A stretch of 64,000 nt of DNA from an uncultured Lachnospiraceae bacterium (GCA_905234245.1 CAJOGN010000001.1:124001-188000), one strand, 5' to 3'. Shown: positions 27,998 to 37,150, numbered from the stretch's first letter. Notes: generated by a model not told the origin, from the sequence alone. Numbers and translations are program-made.

Positions 27998-28951
27998 TCA
28001 CTTAATTAGTTTCACATACTCTAGAAGAATCTGAGACTGCTCATGTGTCAGTTTTCCTTCCAGCTCTCCTTCGAAAATCATGACTTTGAATTTATCTCTT
28101 AGGATATCTGCATCCATTCCATAAGCACTTTCAATATAAACTTTCTTCATCTTTTCATTGAAATCCATGACTGCAATTGGATTCATTGTCTCAATAAAAA
28201 GAGAACCAGTCGCGAAATCTACATAGGAAGGATCGATAAATCCAAACTTGAAGTTTTCTTTTGGAGTATATTTGTAAGTCTTAGTATCTTCCAGACCTGC
28301 TTTGGTTGGTTTAATTTCTTTTCCTAATGTAAAGAAAATACGAGGTGAAGGATACATATACTTACCAACAGTCTTAGAACGGAATGCTGGCTTTAATTCA
28401 GGAAGATTCTTCTGTGGAGATACATGCATCAGGCATGTTCCATTTGGAATCATTACCTTCTGCTTTCCCTTAGAATATCTTATAGCAATTTTATCTTTTC
28501 CTTCTTCTTTACTAAATGCAACAGATTCAATGATAATATCGGATGTTGGTAACCCAACAGATTTTGCAAGAACATTGAAATTCATCTTATATTCAGGATA
28601 TGAGATTTTCTCTTGCTTAACTTTCTCATAGGATTTCTGTAGCTTTTTTAGTTCCTTGTCATTTGGGTATTTTACTGCCCATTTTTTAGTGAACTTAGAT
28701 GCAACGTCATTCCATCTTTTTTTTATCTCGTGCAGATCGATTTTATCTCTGATGAATTTACCGATAGCAGCACGGATAGATTCGAAATAGATGTTGTCGT
28801 CATCAACTGGAATTAAACCTAATTTAGTACAATAATTCTCTAATGTATATTCAGAGTCCAGCTTTTCGAGTAACGTAGTCTTCTCCAACTCTGTAATTTC
28901 TCCAGCATCAAATTTTTCATAAATATGAAGCTTTACGTCACTATAGCTCAT
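27998..28951 (-). CDS. Unknown 317-aa protein with shared ITE module
   Basis: Not assigned. The N-terminus (MSYSDVKLHIYEKFDAGEI) carries the GxITExxKxxLL module also found in the membrane protein at 21955. Further on it is basic and beta-rich (KIAIRYSKGKQKVMIPNGT, LMHVSPQKNLPELKP, FRSKTVGKYMYPSPRIFF), with LMHVSP and FRSKT patterns like small ADP-ribosyl or glycosyl-type binding folds, but I do not claim this. The start at 28951 follows gggaggg; an upstream ATG has no site. Confidence 0.7.
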   Translation of the reverse strand: MSYSDVKLHIYEKFDAGEITELEKTTLLEKLDSEYTLENYCTKLGLIPVDDDNIYFESIRAAIGKFIRDKIDLHEIKKRWNDVASKFTKKWAVKYPNDKELKKLQKSYEKVKQEKISYPEYKMNFNVLAKSVGLPTSDIIIESVAFSKEEGKDKIAIRYSKGKQKVMIPNGTCLMHVSPQKNLPELKPAFRSKTVGKYMYPSPRIFFTLGKEIKPTKAGLEDTKTYKYTPKENFKFGFIDPSYVDFATGSLFIETMNPIAVMDFNEKMKKVYIESAYGMDADILRDKFKVMIFEGELEGKLTHEQSQILLEYVKLIK

Positions 28952-29008
28952 AAACAACCCTCCCATAATCAATATAATTATAGCATTGTTTTTTGATAGA
29001 AACTATAA

Positions 29009-29042
29009 AAAATAGAAGAGCGAATATTCGCTCTTCTATTTA
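29009..29042 (-). terminator. Rho-independent terminator
   Basis: The minus strand has aatagaagagcgaat with attcgctcttctatt and a T run after the gene at 29050. Confidence 0.88.
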
Positions 29043-29049
29043 TCATTTA

Positions 29050-29871
29050 TCATAGAGCAATTGCGATAGCAATTAGAACACCAACGGTAAGGATAATGTG
29101 TTTACACATAAAATTTATAACTTTTTTAAGTGCCTGAGACAAACTAGTGCAAACAGAACCGATGAAAGAATTTTGCAGACGAAAGATTTTTAAATTCTGC
29201 TTATTGTAATTCACAAAGGAATTCTCAATATCGATTTTTCTATAAAATCTTTCAAGTGCTTTGATAGACTTGGAACCCTCTTCCTCAACCATCTTTAAAT
29301 TCTTCTGTCTATTATTAACTTCTTTTTCGGATAAATCTATTGCACTATTAATTGTCACAGAGAGTTTCCACTGTTCTTCGTCAGAGAGCTTATAATTGAA
29401 GTCAGCAAGTTTATTTAACATACTGACTCTCCAGTTTTCGTACTCATCAACAGTTTTAAATTCTCTATTTAAACCTTTGATTAACTCAGATGTGTATCTA
29501 TTGATAAAGTCTGTGTAGTATTCTTTGTATTTTTTAATATCAAAATAATTTACTTTTTTAGTCAGAGCTTTGGATTTTTTCTTCGCCATAATATCTTTGA
29601 GTTCTTCAAGTTTTTTATTCAGCTGATGCTGTTGAACCTTTATTTCTAGATACATTCTGGCTTTATCAAAGAAATTCTTTATAGCAGTAAGAATTTTAGC
29701 CATTGCTGCCAAGGCTTTTTCTTTCAGATTATCTAAAGAAGACTCCATGATAGCAATATTAGTAGAATTCTCCAGAGCTGTGAAATAAAACATGTCTGAA
29801 TTATACTCTAGACTATTTTCAAATTGGAGACCTGCTAGATCCAGTGCTTTCTCTTCAACTAGAAAATCCAT
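29050..29871 (-). CDS. Unknown coiled-coil protein with C-terminal membrane segment
   Basis: This 273-aa protein is helical throughout. A probable amphipathic stretch at about residues 45-75 (LKEKALAAMAKILTAIKNFF) and a C-terminal hydrophobic segment (HIILTVGVLIAIAIAL) suggest membrane binding. Its plan, with an N-terminal MDF start, an amphipathic helix, a lysine-rich coiled coil and a hydrophobic end, matches the protein at 31014, which lies on the other side of the transglycosylase. They may be paralogous virion or lysis-associated proteins. Ribosome site ggaggtga. Confidence 0.7.
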   Translation of the reverse strand: MDFLVEEKALDLAGLQFENSLEYNSDMFYFTALENSTNIAIMESSLDNLKEKALAAMAKILTAIKNFFDKARMYLEIKVQQHQLNKKLEELKDIMAKKKSKALTKKVNYFDIKKYKEYYTDFINRYTSELIKGLNREFKTVDEYENWRVSMLNKLADFNYKLSDEEQWKLSVTINSAIDLSEKEVNNRQKNLKMVEEEGSKSIKALERFYRKIDIENSFVNYNKQNLKIFRLQNSFIGSVCTSLSQALKKVINFMCKHIILTVGVLIAIAIAL

Positions 29872-30012
29872 ATCTGATCACCTCCATTATTAATCACGGT
29901 ATTATTATCCAAGACAGCCCTCACTCTAGGACAATGATATTAATGGATTGTCATATTATTTTCGGTTAGACTTATAAATAATTGGACTTTTACAGAACTA
30001 GAGGTGATTATA

Positions 30013-30141
30013 GTGGATACTATTGATGTAAAATTCTACTATACAAACTATGGTTGTATGGGTCATGTCGGTAATAATAAATATAGACTATTTTCCACAG
30101 TATCAGAATACTATGAATGGATAAAAGATAATGGAGATTGA
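30013..30141 (+). CDS. Unknown 42-aa protein, GTG start
   Basis: The short frame (VDTIDVKFYYTNYGCMGHVG, ending YYEWIKDNGD) has gaggtgat 6 nt before its GTG and a terminator right after its stop, so it is likely real. The sequence is not recognised; its fold may be a small beta-hairpin plus helix. Confidence 0.6.
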   Translation: MDTIDVKFYYTNYGCMGHVGNNKYRLFSTVSEYYEWIKDNGD

Positions 30142-30167
30142 TTTTCATATCAATCTCCATTTTTTTA
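30133..30167 (+). terminator. Rho-independent terminator
   Basis: ggagattgattttcatatcaatctcc is followed by TTTTTTT and overlaps the stop of the small gene. Confidence 0.85.
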
Positions 30168-30182
30168 TTAATATATTATTTC
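30162..30182 (+). promoter_or_regulatory. Likely phage promoter
   Basis: tttttttattaatatattat lies about 30 nt before 30212 and matches the recurrent consensus. Confidence 0.5.
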
Positions 30183-30211
30183 TTAGAATAAATAAAAAGG
30201 AGGATGTACAC

Positions 30212-30922
30212 ATGAGAAATCGTAGTATAAACCAGGCAATCAGCGACCTTCAAATGAGATGTAGGATATATAAAATATCCACAGCAGTCCTGGCGATTTT
30301 GTTAATATGTGTAGCCGGAATTTCTATCGTCTTAAAACACGAGGCAAGCGAAATGAGCAAGAAGTACAATGAACTGCATTGGGCATATGATGATATGCGT
30401 GCTCAATACGATGAGTTCCTGATTCAGGATGAGACAAGAGACCCTAACCAATTACATAGTGGTGCTGAAAAATTTAGTGAGGTTCCTCTCGAACCTGCAG
30501 TTGTTCAGTACATATACGATTCAGCCGTAACAAATGGGTTTAAACCGGAGATAATATTTGCTATGGCTGAGAAAGAATCGCAATTTGACCCATCGGTGAC
30601 TTCCAGGACCGGAGACTATGGACTCTTCCAGATAAACCGGTGTAACTTTACAGATATCGCTAATCATTTTGGGATTTCTGTACAGGATGTTAAAAACAAG
30701 ATATATGAACCTGTATTTTCCTGTGATTGCTCTATGTACATCTTAAATAAATTTGTGGATGTATATGATTGTGATGACTATAATACACTGCTCATGTATT
30801 ACAATATGGGTCCCGGAAATGCGAAGGAACTAATTTCGAAAGGTACAATGTCGACAGACTACACCCAAGACATTATTCAGATTGCCACATCTAAATGGAA
30901 TTTGGACAGTCTCAATATCTAA
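30212..30922 (+). CDS. Lytic transglycosylase, membrane anchored
   Basis: This 236-aa protein has one N-terminal membrane segment at about residues 26-46 (AVLAILLICVAGISIVL), a helical stalk, then an SLT-type lysozyme-like domain from about 90. The catalytic Glu lies in FAMAEKESQFDPS, followed by TGDYGLFQINR, the goose-lysozyme/SLT signature, and YYNMGPGNA near the end. It should cleave the glycan strand of peptidoglycan, acting either at injection or at lysis; the anchor suggests the inner membrane or virion membrane contact. The ATG after aaggagg is used. The endolysin at 32051 is its functional neighbour. Confidence 0.88.
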   Translation: MRNRSINQAISDLQMRCRIYKISTAVLAILLICVAGISIVLKHEASEMSKKYNELHWAYDDMRAQYDEFLIQDETRDPNQLHSGAEKFSEVPLEPAVVQYIYDSAVTNGFKPEIIFAMAEKESQFDPSVTSRTGDYGLFQINRCNFTDIANHFGISVQDVKNKIYEPVFSCDCSMYILNKFVDVYDCDDYNTLLMYYNMGPGNAKELISKGTMSTDYTQDIIQIATSKWNLDSLNI

Positions 30923-30927
30923 AACAA

Positions 30928-30962
30928 TAAAGACTCCTCGGTTTCTGAGGAGTCTTTTTTTC
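30928..30962 (+). terminator. Rho-independent terminator
   Basis: agactcctcggtttctgaggagtct is followed by TTTTTTT. Confidence 0.92.
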
Positions 30963-31013
30963 TTTGAGAAACATTGCTATAATTAGCATAATAGAAAGGA
31001 GCGTGAATGGACT

Positions 31014-32009
31014 ATGGATTTTTGCCAGATGGAAAATCTTGAATGCCAGATTGCGTTAGAAAAATATAATAATGATGCCATGGTAGCTCTGAGCAATTTC
31101 GATCTGTTTTTATCTGAAACCAGATATATGCCAGAATCTACAGTTTCTGCAGTATATGAGGGTAAGGTTTATGATATTGCAGCAAAAATTGTTTATGCGA
31201 TTGAAAATGCTATAAAAGCAATCGCTGAATTTGCTGGAAAATTAAAAGATAAAGTTCTTGCCGAATTTGGTAGTAAAGAAACAAAAGAGAAACTGGATGC
31301 TGCCAAAGAAACTGTTAGTAAAAATAAAGAAGTCAGTAAGAAACAGGTTGACATGTATATCGACGAAGAGAACCGTAAGTTACTCGACGACTACATTCAG
31401 TCTATGGCTAAATTAGAGAGACAGCTGATGAATATTAAAGTTGGTGCTATGGTCGGAAAGCCTGGTACTAAAAATAATCTACATGTCATTGAAGCAAATG
31501 AGATTATTCATAAGATGGATGAATTAAACCACAAGTACGATTCTGAATTCTTACAAAAAAACGATAAGATTATTAAGATGGCTGCAGAAGATGCCATCAG
31601 ATTTAATGAGAAGCAACTCAACAATATTAAGGTAGATTATGCTGCAGTCGAGAAAGGCTGTAAGGAAATTCTCAATACTTTTAAGAAGGATGCTAAAGGT
31701 TGCGATGTTCCAATCAAGTTAAACATCATTCAAAGGATGTCCAATGCAATTGGGACTAGAGTTCGTAAATTCTTACACAATCATACTAAGTTTATGCATT
31801 CTAACCTGAAATCTATTCTTACAGGCGTTGCTATCGGTATCGCAGTAAAGAAAGGCGGAGATGCTGTCGTTAAGAATGTTAAAGCATCTCCAGAAGCAAT
31901 GAAGCATGTTTCTGATATTGCTAAAAAAGCAACTGATAAATTACCAAAAAATGTTGCCCAACATGTTGGACCTATTGTGCAAGCTGCGGTAGGTGCCGAT
32001 AAAGCATAA
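31014..32009 (+). CDS. Unknown helical protein, similar in plan to the one at 29050
   Basis: This 331-aa protein is helical. An N-terminal MDFCQMENLE segment is followed by amphipathic helices rich in Ala, Ile and Lys (YDIAAKIVYAIENAIKAIAE), a long coiled coil, and a glycine/alanine-rich C-terminal part with a hydrophobic stretch (ILTGVAIGIAVKKGGDA). Its architecture resembles the protein at 29050-29871 and suggests a membrane-interacting or internal virion protein. Ribosome site aaaggagc. No catalytic motif is seen. Confidence 0.7.
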   Translation: MDFCQMENLECQIALEKYNNDAMVALSNFDLFLSETRYMPESTVSAVYEGKVYDIAAKIVYAIENAIKAIAEFAGKLKDKVLAEFGSKETKEKLDAAKETVSKNKEVSKKQVDMYIDEENRKLLDDYIQSMAKLERQLMNIKVGAMVGKPGTKNNLHVIEANEIIHKMDELNHKYDSEFLQKNDKIIKMAAEDAIRFNEKQLNNIKVDYAAVEKGCKEILNTFKKDAKGCDVPIKLNIIQRMSNAIGTRVRKFLHNHTKFMHSNLKSILTGVAIGIAVKKGGDAVVKNVKASPEAMKHVSDIAKKATDKLPKNVAQHVGPIVQAAVGADKA

Positions 32010-32048
32010 AAATAGAGAGTACAAGGAAATTCCTTGTACTCTCTTTTA
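32010..32048. terminator. Bidirectional terminator
   Basis: agagagtacaaggaa with ttccttgtactctcttt lies between converging genes. Confidence 0.9.
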
Positions 32049-32050
32049 TA

Positions 32051-33103
32051 TTACTTATCAAATAGGCCAGCCTTATCAAGAACAACAAATGTTCTCACCA
32101 TATCCAGAGACAGATCAAGGTCGGCTGGACGACCGCTTTCATCTACTTTACCCGTACCAGTACCATTGACCACTTTACGGTCAACAAGCTTGGTAATAGT
32201 TGCTTTAGCATAATCGGGAAGCTCTGCAATCTTATTGTACCTCACTTCTACTTCCTCCTTTTCTCTTGGCTTAACTACTTCTTCTTCACTGAAAGCCACA
32301 TATTTTTTATTTGTAGTCAGGAACATACCATTGGAAAGTTTATAAAATTCCTTATCACTTGTGATTCCAACTACTGTAGATTTAGTACCCTTACCATAAG
32401 TAGTAACTGCAGGTGCACTATAATCAGGTGTATTTCTGACATTCACATTGCCATCATAGGTGATAATTGCAGTACCATTTAGAGCACTGACTGTAACAGG
32501 CTTTGGATCTGCAGGAATTACACCATTCATAGCAGCAGCTACATCTTTACGGAAACCATTCATTGTGTAACCGGTACCAAGTTGAGTCCACAGATGCTCT
32601 GGGTCACCGTGGTTAGATGCAACACCTCTAGCATGTCCTTCTTTATGACTCAGAATAACACCATCACCCAGAGGGTTCAGATTAAACTTCTTGCACAGAT
32701 ATGCAAAGAGTTCAACTGCAGATTTATAAGTTCTAGCTACACAAGCTTTAGCATGAGCCATATCAGTTACTTTAACAGTAGCACCGCCTACATATTTAAT
32801 GGAACTGGGCTCACACATTTCAACACCAATGTGAGTATTATTTGCACTACCCTTACTACCAGAAGCACAGTGCCAGCCACGGTGATCCCATGGAAGAGTC
32901 TGGAATACTTCACCAGTATTTGCGTCAATGAAACCATGGACACAAGCACGACTATAGGAAGATTTATTCCACATATTAATGAATACACTCGCATTTGGTT
33001 GAGCTACGCCGACGGAGTGGAGCATTAAACCCTTAACAGGTCTCAGTTTACGTCCAGCTTTATAGCATGGGTTATTATATAGAATAGATTCTGTTAATTT
33101 CAT
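32051..33103 (-). CDS. Endolysin, N-acetylmuramoyl-L-alanine amidase
   Basis: This 350-aa enzyme has an Amidase_2/PGRP domain at about 20-185: LRPVKGLMLHSVGV with a zinc His, NTHIGVEMCEP, then LSHKEGHARGVASNHGDPEHL with the second zinc ligands. An SH3b-like wall-binding domain follows at about 215-270 (GNVNVRNTPDYSAPAVTTYG). A C-terminal domain (RYNKIAELPDYAKATITKLV) resembles that of clostridial phage endolysins. It cuts the amide bond between N-acetylmuramic acid and the stem peptide at lysis. ATG after tggaggt. The primase gene ends 14 nt upstream. Confidence 0.92.
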   Translation of the reverse strand: MKLTESILYNNPCYKAGRKLRPVKGLMLHSVGVAQPNASVFINMWNKSSYSRACVHGFIDANTGEVFQTLPWDHRGWHCASGSKGSANNTHIGVEMCEPSSIKYVGGATVKVTDMAHAKACVARTYKSAVELFAYLCKKFNLNPLGDGVILSHKEGHARGVASNHGDPEHLWTQLGTGYTMNGFRKDVAAAMNGVIPADPKPVTVSALNGTAIITYDGNVNVRNTPDYSAPAVTTYGKGTKSTVVGITSDKEFYKLSNGMFLTTNKKYVAFSEEEVVKPREKEEVEVRYNKIAELPDYAKATITKLVDRKVVNGTGTGKVDESGRPADLDLSLDMVRTFVVLDKAGLFDK

Positions 33104-33117
33104 ATAATTACCTCCAT

Positions 33118-34146
33118 TCAAATTCGGAATGTTTGTAAAACGATATTTTCTCGTCTGACCCCACAATCTTTGTCTTTGAGATTATAATTTACTGTCATCT
33201 TATCAACTAGATAAGAGTAATTTTTTAAGATACTTCTATAATATTCAATAGAAGTATCTTTTGTGTGGTCATTATCTGCAAATATATTTATCGTAATATT
33301 TGAGCCTACAAAGCCCATACCAAATAAATGCTTTATAATTGAGTTATAATACTTTCCACATACGGCGATATTTAAGATATTGTCAGAGTTATACCCCAAA
33401 TTATTGCATATTGAGATACAATCCATGACTCCCTCAGATAAGTTAATAATAATTTCATCTGAAGAATATAAATCCACTTCAGATGAAATTGAATAAAAAA
33501 TTTTCTGTCCAATCGATTCTTTTGTGATTGGGTATTTATACCAACGGATCTCAGAAGAATCTGTAATATCTCTAAACAAGATATGAGAATTATTTGTGGA
33601 AAGAAATCCTATGTAATTTCTTTCTACCATTCTAGCCATTCCTGGCTTACATGTGACACTATCAATATCATTCAAAAATAGGAACTCTTTCAATGACGTG
33701 ATTACTTTCATTTTCTTCAATTCTTCATCAGAGAAAGATAAACCTAATCTATTTTCTATATAACGAATTTTATCTCTATTATAATTATCTGGTAATTTAT
33801 ATTCAAAATATTTATCTTCTACTGTAACAGAGTTTGCTGTTATCTTATCAGAAGTTCTATTCAGATTTTGCATATTCTCTTTAAATTCAGATCCTGCAAT
33901 ACCTAATGCTTCTAAATCATCATATGTCATAATTCCTTGTGCTGGGCATTTAAAGCAATTATACACAATAGGAAAATTATCATCTGGATTAATTCTAATA
34001 TAAAAATGCCCAGTATTTATATTCTTTGAAGAATCTCCACAGAATGGACATCTCGTTCTTATTTCTACTTTAGATACTTGCTGAAGAAAAACATCTCTGT
34101 TTTTTAATTCGTTTATCACTTGTAATTTAAAATCGTGGTTGTTCAT
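33118..34146 (-). CDS. DNA primase, DnaG type
   Basis: This 342-aa protein has an N-terminal zinc-binding domain (CPFCGDSS near residue 25, then CFKCPAQG near 55) and a TOPRIM domain with IIINLSEGVMDCISICNNLG (the Glu motif) and INIFADNDHT (the DxD motif). It should make RNA primers with the DnaB-type helicase at 18974. Ribosome site cggaggtg. The endolysin is encoded just downstream on the same strand, an odd partner that probably has its own ribosome site rather than coupling. Confidence 0.88.
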   Translation of the reverse strand: MNNHDFKLQVINELKNRDVFLQQVSKVEIRTRCPFCGDSSKNINTGHFYIRINPDDNFPIVYNCFKCPAQGIMTYDDLEALGIAGSEFKENMQNLNRTSDKITANSVTVEDKYFEYKLPDNYNRDKIRYIENRLGLSFSDEELKKMKVITSLKEFLFLNDIDSVTCKPGMARMVERNYIGFLSTNNSHILFRDITDSSEIRWYKYPITKESIGQKIFYSISSEVDLYSSDEIIINLSEGVMDCISICNNLGYNSDNILNIAVCGKYYNSIIKHLFGMGFVGSNITINIFADNDHTKDTSIEYYRSILKNYSYLVDKMTVNYNLKDKDCGVRRENIVLQTFRI

Positions 34147-34197
34147 TCGATCACCTCCGATTAATTTAAGTTTATGTATTTTCTAATATTTGTATCT

Positions 34198-34220
34198 ATT
34201 TCTATTGATATATTATATTA
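34198..34220 (+). promoter_or_regulatory. Likely phage promoter
   Basis: tctattgatatattatattag lies upstream of the small gene at 34306, before a leader hairpin at 34221-34264. Confidence 0.5.
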
Positions 34221-34264
34221 GAAAATAAGAGAGACACTAGGAATTGCGGTCCTAGTATCTCTTA
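34221..34264 (+). other. Hairpin in 5' leader
   Basis: agagatactaggac-type pairing: agagacactaggaattg with ggtcctagtatctctt. No T run follows, so it is more likely a leader structure stabilising or controlling the small gene at 34306 than a terminator. Confidence 0.45.
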
Positions 34265-34305
34265 AAATACAAGTAGTCCAAAATAAGGAGGTGAATCCTT
34301 ACGTC

Positions 34306-34458
34306 ATGGTAGACAAAAACTCTGAGTGGTATCTCAGGAATGCTCTCCTGTTAGCCGCATACAAGGCTTTCAATGGAGACAAGGAGTTACCCATTACTAG
34401 AACTTGGGCTGAGATGATCCAAGATTACGATAAAACCGTTGCAACGGGTACGCTGTAA
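34306..34458 (+). CDS. Unknown 50-aa protein
   Basis: The short frame starts MVDKNSEWYLRNALLLAAYK and ends DYDKTVATGTL. An aaggaggtg ribosome site is slightly far (10-12 nt) from the ATG. It has its own promoter-like element and a terminator downstream, the same layout as other short GC-richer genes in this window. Not recognised. Confidence 0.6.
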   Translation: MVDKNSEWYLRNALLLAAYKAFNGDKELPITRTWAEMIQDYDKTVATGTL

Positions 34459-34490
34459 CTACTTGCATTAACTTTTTGTTTCATGCGTGA

Positions 34491-34534
34491 TAAAAAATAA
34501 GATTCCACATTTTCATGGAATCTTATTTTTTCTT
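34491..34534. terminator. Bidirectional terminator
   Basis: aaaaaataagattccac with tggaatcttattttttc lies between the small gene and the converging polyphosphate kinase gene. Confidence 0.9.
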
Positions 34535-34536
34535 TT

Positions 34537-36564
34537 TTATTTCTTATTCTTCTTAAGAATCTTCATCTTCAGTTTACTTTCTGTATTATCAATAAACCAC
34601 TGATGACAATTAAAATCTCCACCAATTCTTTTATAATGACCTTTTTCATCCATCACAAAAGAATTCTTTGTATCCATCTTAAATACAGAAATAATCTGTT
34701 TCAGTTTCTTTACTGCCTGATTATCATTTACACGAATCAGAATCTCTACACGTCTATCCAAATTTCTTGTCAATAAATCTGCAGATGAAATATAATACTC
34801 CGTTGCTCCACCATTTCTAAAATAATAGATTCTTGAATGCTCTAAGAATCTTCCTACAATAGATTTCACATAAAGATTCTTCGTTGGTACGATTGAACAG
34901 ATTCCTCTTGAGATAATATAAACTTCAACACCCTTACTAGCGGCTTCATATAGTTTATTTATCATCTCTTCATCATTAATTGAATTTAACTTAAGGAATA
35001 TTTCTGCTTTCTTACCATTCTTAGCATGCTCAATCTCTCTATTAATATTTCGAATCAGTTTCCTTCTTAAACTTACCGGAGCATAGAAAACTTTCTGCAA
35101 ATTTTCATCTGGAGTTGACATTCCTGATAGAATATTAAAGATATGAAGTAAGTCAGAGCCTACCTTTTGTTTTGCGGTGAAATATGAAATATCGGTATAT
35201 GCCTTTGCTGTTTTCTCATTATAATTTCCTGTACCTATATGAGAATATATAACGACTTTTCCTTTTTCTCTTCTCACTACAATACACATCTTTCCATGCG
35301 TCTTTAAATATTCCATACCAAGAACTACATTTACTCCAGCTTTCTTTAATTTTTCTATCAATGAGATATTTCTCTGCTCATCGAATCGTGCTTTAATCTC
35401 AATAAGAACTGTAACACTTTTTCCTCTTTTTGCTGCCATACACAATGCATTTACAATCGGAGAATTCTCTGAAGAAACTCTATATAATGTCTGCTTGATT
35501 GATAATACATTAGAATCTATCGCAGCATGCTCGATGAATTTTACAACTGTGTCATATGAATCATATGGATGATGTAGAAGAATATCTTCTTTCTTCAATA
35601 TATTGAATAATGAATGTGTCTCTTCCACAACTTCATAATGAGATGGTTCAAAACTCTTATACGAATATTTATCTTCTGGTAACAAAACCTGATCCATGAA
35701 TCTTGTATAATCAAGAATCTTTGCATCCGAATAAATATTATCAGAATCAATATCAAATACAGATGACAAAATCTTTTGAAGTCGTTTCGGAGTATCTTCA
35801 GATATGATTAAGAATACTGGATTTGCCATATCTCTTTTCTCAATCGTATCAATCATTCTATCCAATAAGAATTTAGATTGGTCATGATCCAAAATTACAC
35901 TTGCATCCTTAATCACTCTAAAATACCCAGATGAAACGATTTCCTTATTGATGAATAACTCTCCAAGGAATTGCAGAATTACATCTTCAATCATGATTAC
36001 TTTCTTACCAATGATAATCATTTCATTCAGATTTCTATCAATTGGTACAATCACAAGATTTTCAACATTTCCCTGTTTTACAGTTACCACAATACAATTT
36101 TGTCCAGAATAGAAATTCGGAAGCTCATTTGTTGCACCGATAAATATCGGAGTGAGTAATGGAAATATTTCTCTCCGAAAGAACACACTCAGTTTCTCAT
36201 ATTCTTTCTTATTTAAATTCTTTACTCTACATATCTCCACACCATTCTTTTTTAATTCTTCTTTCAATGAAGAATATGTCGCATACTGAAGTCTTAAACT
36301 ATCTTTAATTCCCCTCAGTATTTTCTTTACTGGTTCATTCTTATCTTGGAGTGCTCCTGCATATCTTACTGCAATGAACTCATCCAGATTATTACAAGTT
36401 ATTCCTAAGAATTTCAGTCTCTCATTTAATGGCACCTCTTTGTTATTCGCACAATATAAAACCCGTTTATTAAACTCCAACCATGAAAGTTCTCTATTGA
36501 TAAACTTTCCTTTTGGTTTTTGTTCCTTTGTTTTTGCTGTATAACTATCAAGATCCAGTTTCAT
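34537..36564 (-). CDS. ppk1: Polyphosphate kinase 1
   Basis: This 675-aa protein is near the usual length of PPK1 and shows its features throughout: FINRELSWLEFNKRVL at the start, NNLDEFIAVRYAG, PLLTPIF, ILLHHPYDSYDTVVKFIEHA, VLSIKQTLYRVS, VLIEIKARFDEQRNI, then LKTHGKMCIVVRRE (the histidine that is phosphorylated) and IYSHIGTGNYNEKTAKAYTD, and a second half with FLEHSRIYYFRNG and SSADLLTRNLDRRVEI. It should reversibly make polyphosphate from ATP at the membrane or cytosol. I know of no common phage that carries it. Possible uses are depleting or drawing on host polyphosphate, or regenerating NTPs from it. The ribosome site is ggggag. Confidence 0.95.
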   Translation of the reverse strand: MKLDLDSYTAKTKEQKPKGKFINRELSWLEFNKRVLYCANNKEVPLNERLKFLGITCNNLDEFIAVRYAGALQDKNEPVKKILRGIKDSLRLQYATYSSLKEELKKNGVEICRVKNLNKKEYEKLSVFFRREIFPLLTPIFIGATNELPNFYSGQNCIVVTVKQGNVENLVIVPIDRNLNEMIIIGKKVIMIEDVILQFLGELFINKEIVSSGYFRVIKDASVILDHDQSKFLLDRMIDTIEKRDMANPVFLIISEDTPKRLQKILSSVFDIDSDNIYSDAKILDYTRFMDQVLLPEDKYSYKSFEPSHYEVVEETHSLFNILKKEDILLHHPYDSYDTVVKFIEHAAIDSNVLSIKQTLYRVSSENSPIVNALCMAAKRGKSVTVLIEIKARFDEQRNISLIEKLKKAGVNVVLGMEYLKTHGKMCIVVRREKGKVVIYSHIGTGNYNEKTAKAYTDISYFTAKQKVGSDLLHIFNILSGMSTPDENLQKVFYAPVSLRRKLIRNINREIEHAKNGKKAEIFLKLNSINDEEMINKLYEAASKGVEVYIISRGICSIVPTKNLYVKSIVGRFLEHSRIYYFRNGGATEYYISSADLLTRNLDRRVEILIRVNDNQAVKKLKQIISVFKMDTKNSFVMDEKGHYKRIGGDFNCHQWFIDNTESKLKMKILKKNKK

Positions 36565-36601
36565 AGTATTTTCTCCCCAATCATATTTTTAATCCCATTC
36601 G

Positions 36602-37150
36602 TTACTCAGAATTTATATACAATCGATTCCAGTCATCATTCTTCCCTCCAAATATTTTATTCTGTATAGAATTCAGAATATCTGTCAATTTGTTATTTGC
36701 TTCTTTATTCTCTTGCTCTGTTGCATATTCTATAAATAATGGTGATACCCATTCTTCTGAAATATGGTCATCCACAAATTCACAACAGACACATTTACAA
36801 TTCTTGATTAATTGATCTGATGTATTTAATACCAGTGCAGGATACTTATAAATATCTCTGTTATAATATTTCTGTAACTCACGGGTATATTTTACATGGT
36901 CACCTACCTTAAATGGATGTGGAAACGTGATGAAAGAATCTTCTGGTAATAAGATTCCATTATTTATAATATATTCTGCACATGCATTTTCTTTATCATC
37001 ATGAATTCTTTGAATTTCATTCAATCTCTCCTCCTTCGGAATGAAATAACAACTCCATATTCCTTTGATTAAATCATCGTCACTGAGTTTAAAACTAATT
37101 TTATTCCAATAGTCAAGAACATCTTTTGAAATTATTTTAAAGAAATCCAT
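36602..37150 (-). CDS. Unknown 182-aa protein
   Basis: Not recognised. It has a helical N-terminal part and a beta-rich middle (HPFKVGDHVKYTRE, KYPALVLNTS) like a small KOW or SH3-type unit, with CKCVCCEF as a possible metal-binding pair. Ribosome site aaagga. An AT-rich promoter-like element precedes it on the minus strand. It lies just upstream of ppk1 in transcription order, so the two may be co-expressed. Confidence 0.7.
   Translation of the reverse strand: MDFFKIISKDVLDYWNKISFKLSDDDLIKGIWSCYFIPKEERLNEIQRIHDDKENACAEYIINNGILLPEDSFITFPHPFKVGDHVKYTRELQKYYNRDIYKYPALVLNTSDQLIKNCKCVCCEFVDDHISEEWVSPLFIEYATEQENKEANNKLTDILNSIQNKIFGGKNDDWNRLYINSE

Noticed and set aside
36602-37150. Zinc-finger nuclease from the CKCVCC cluster
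   Set aside because: The cysteines are too few and badly spaced for a known family; left as unknown.
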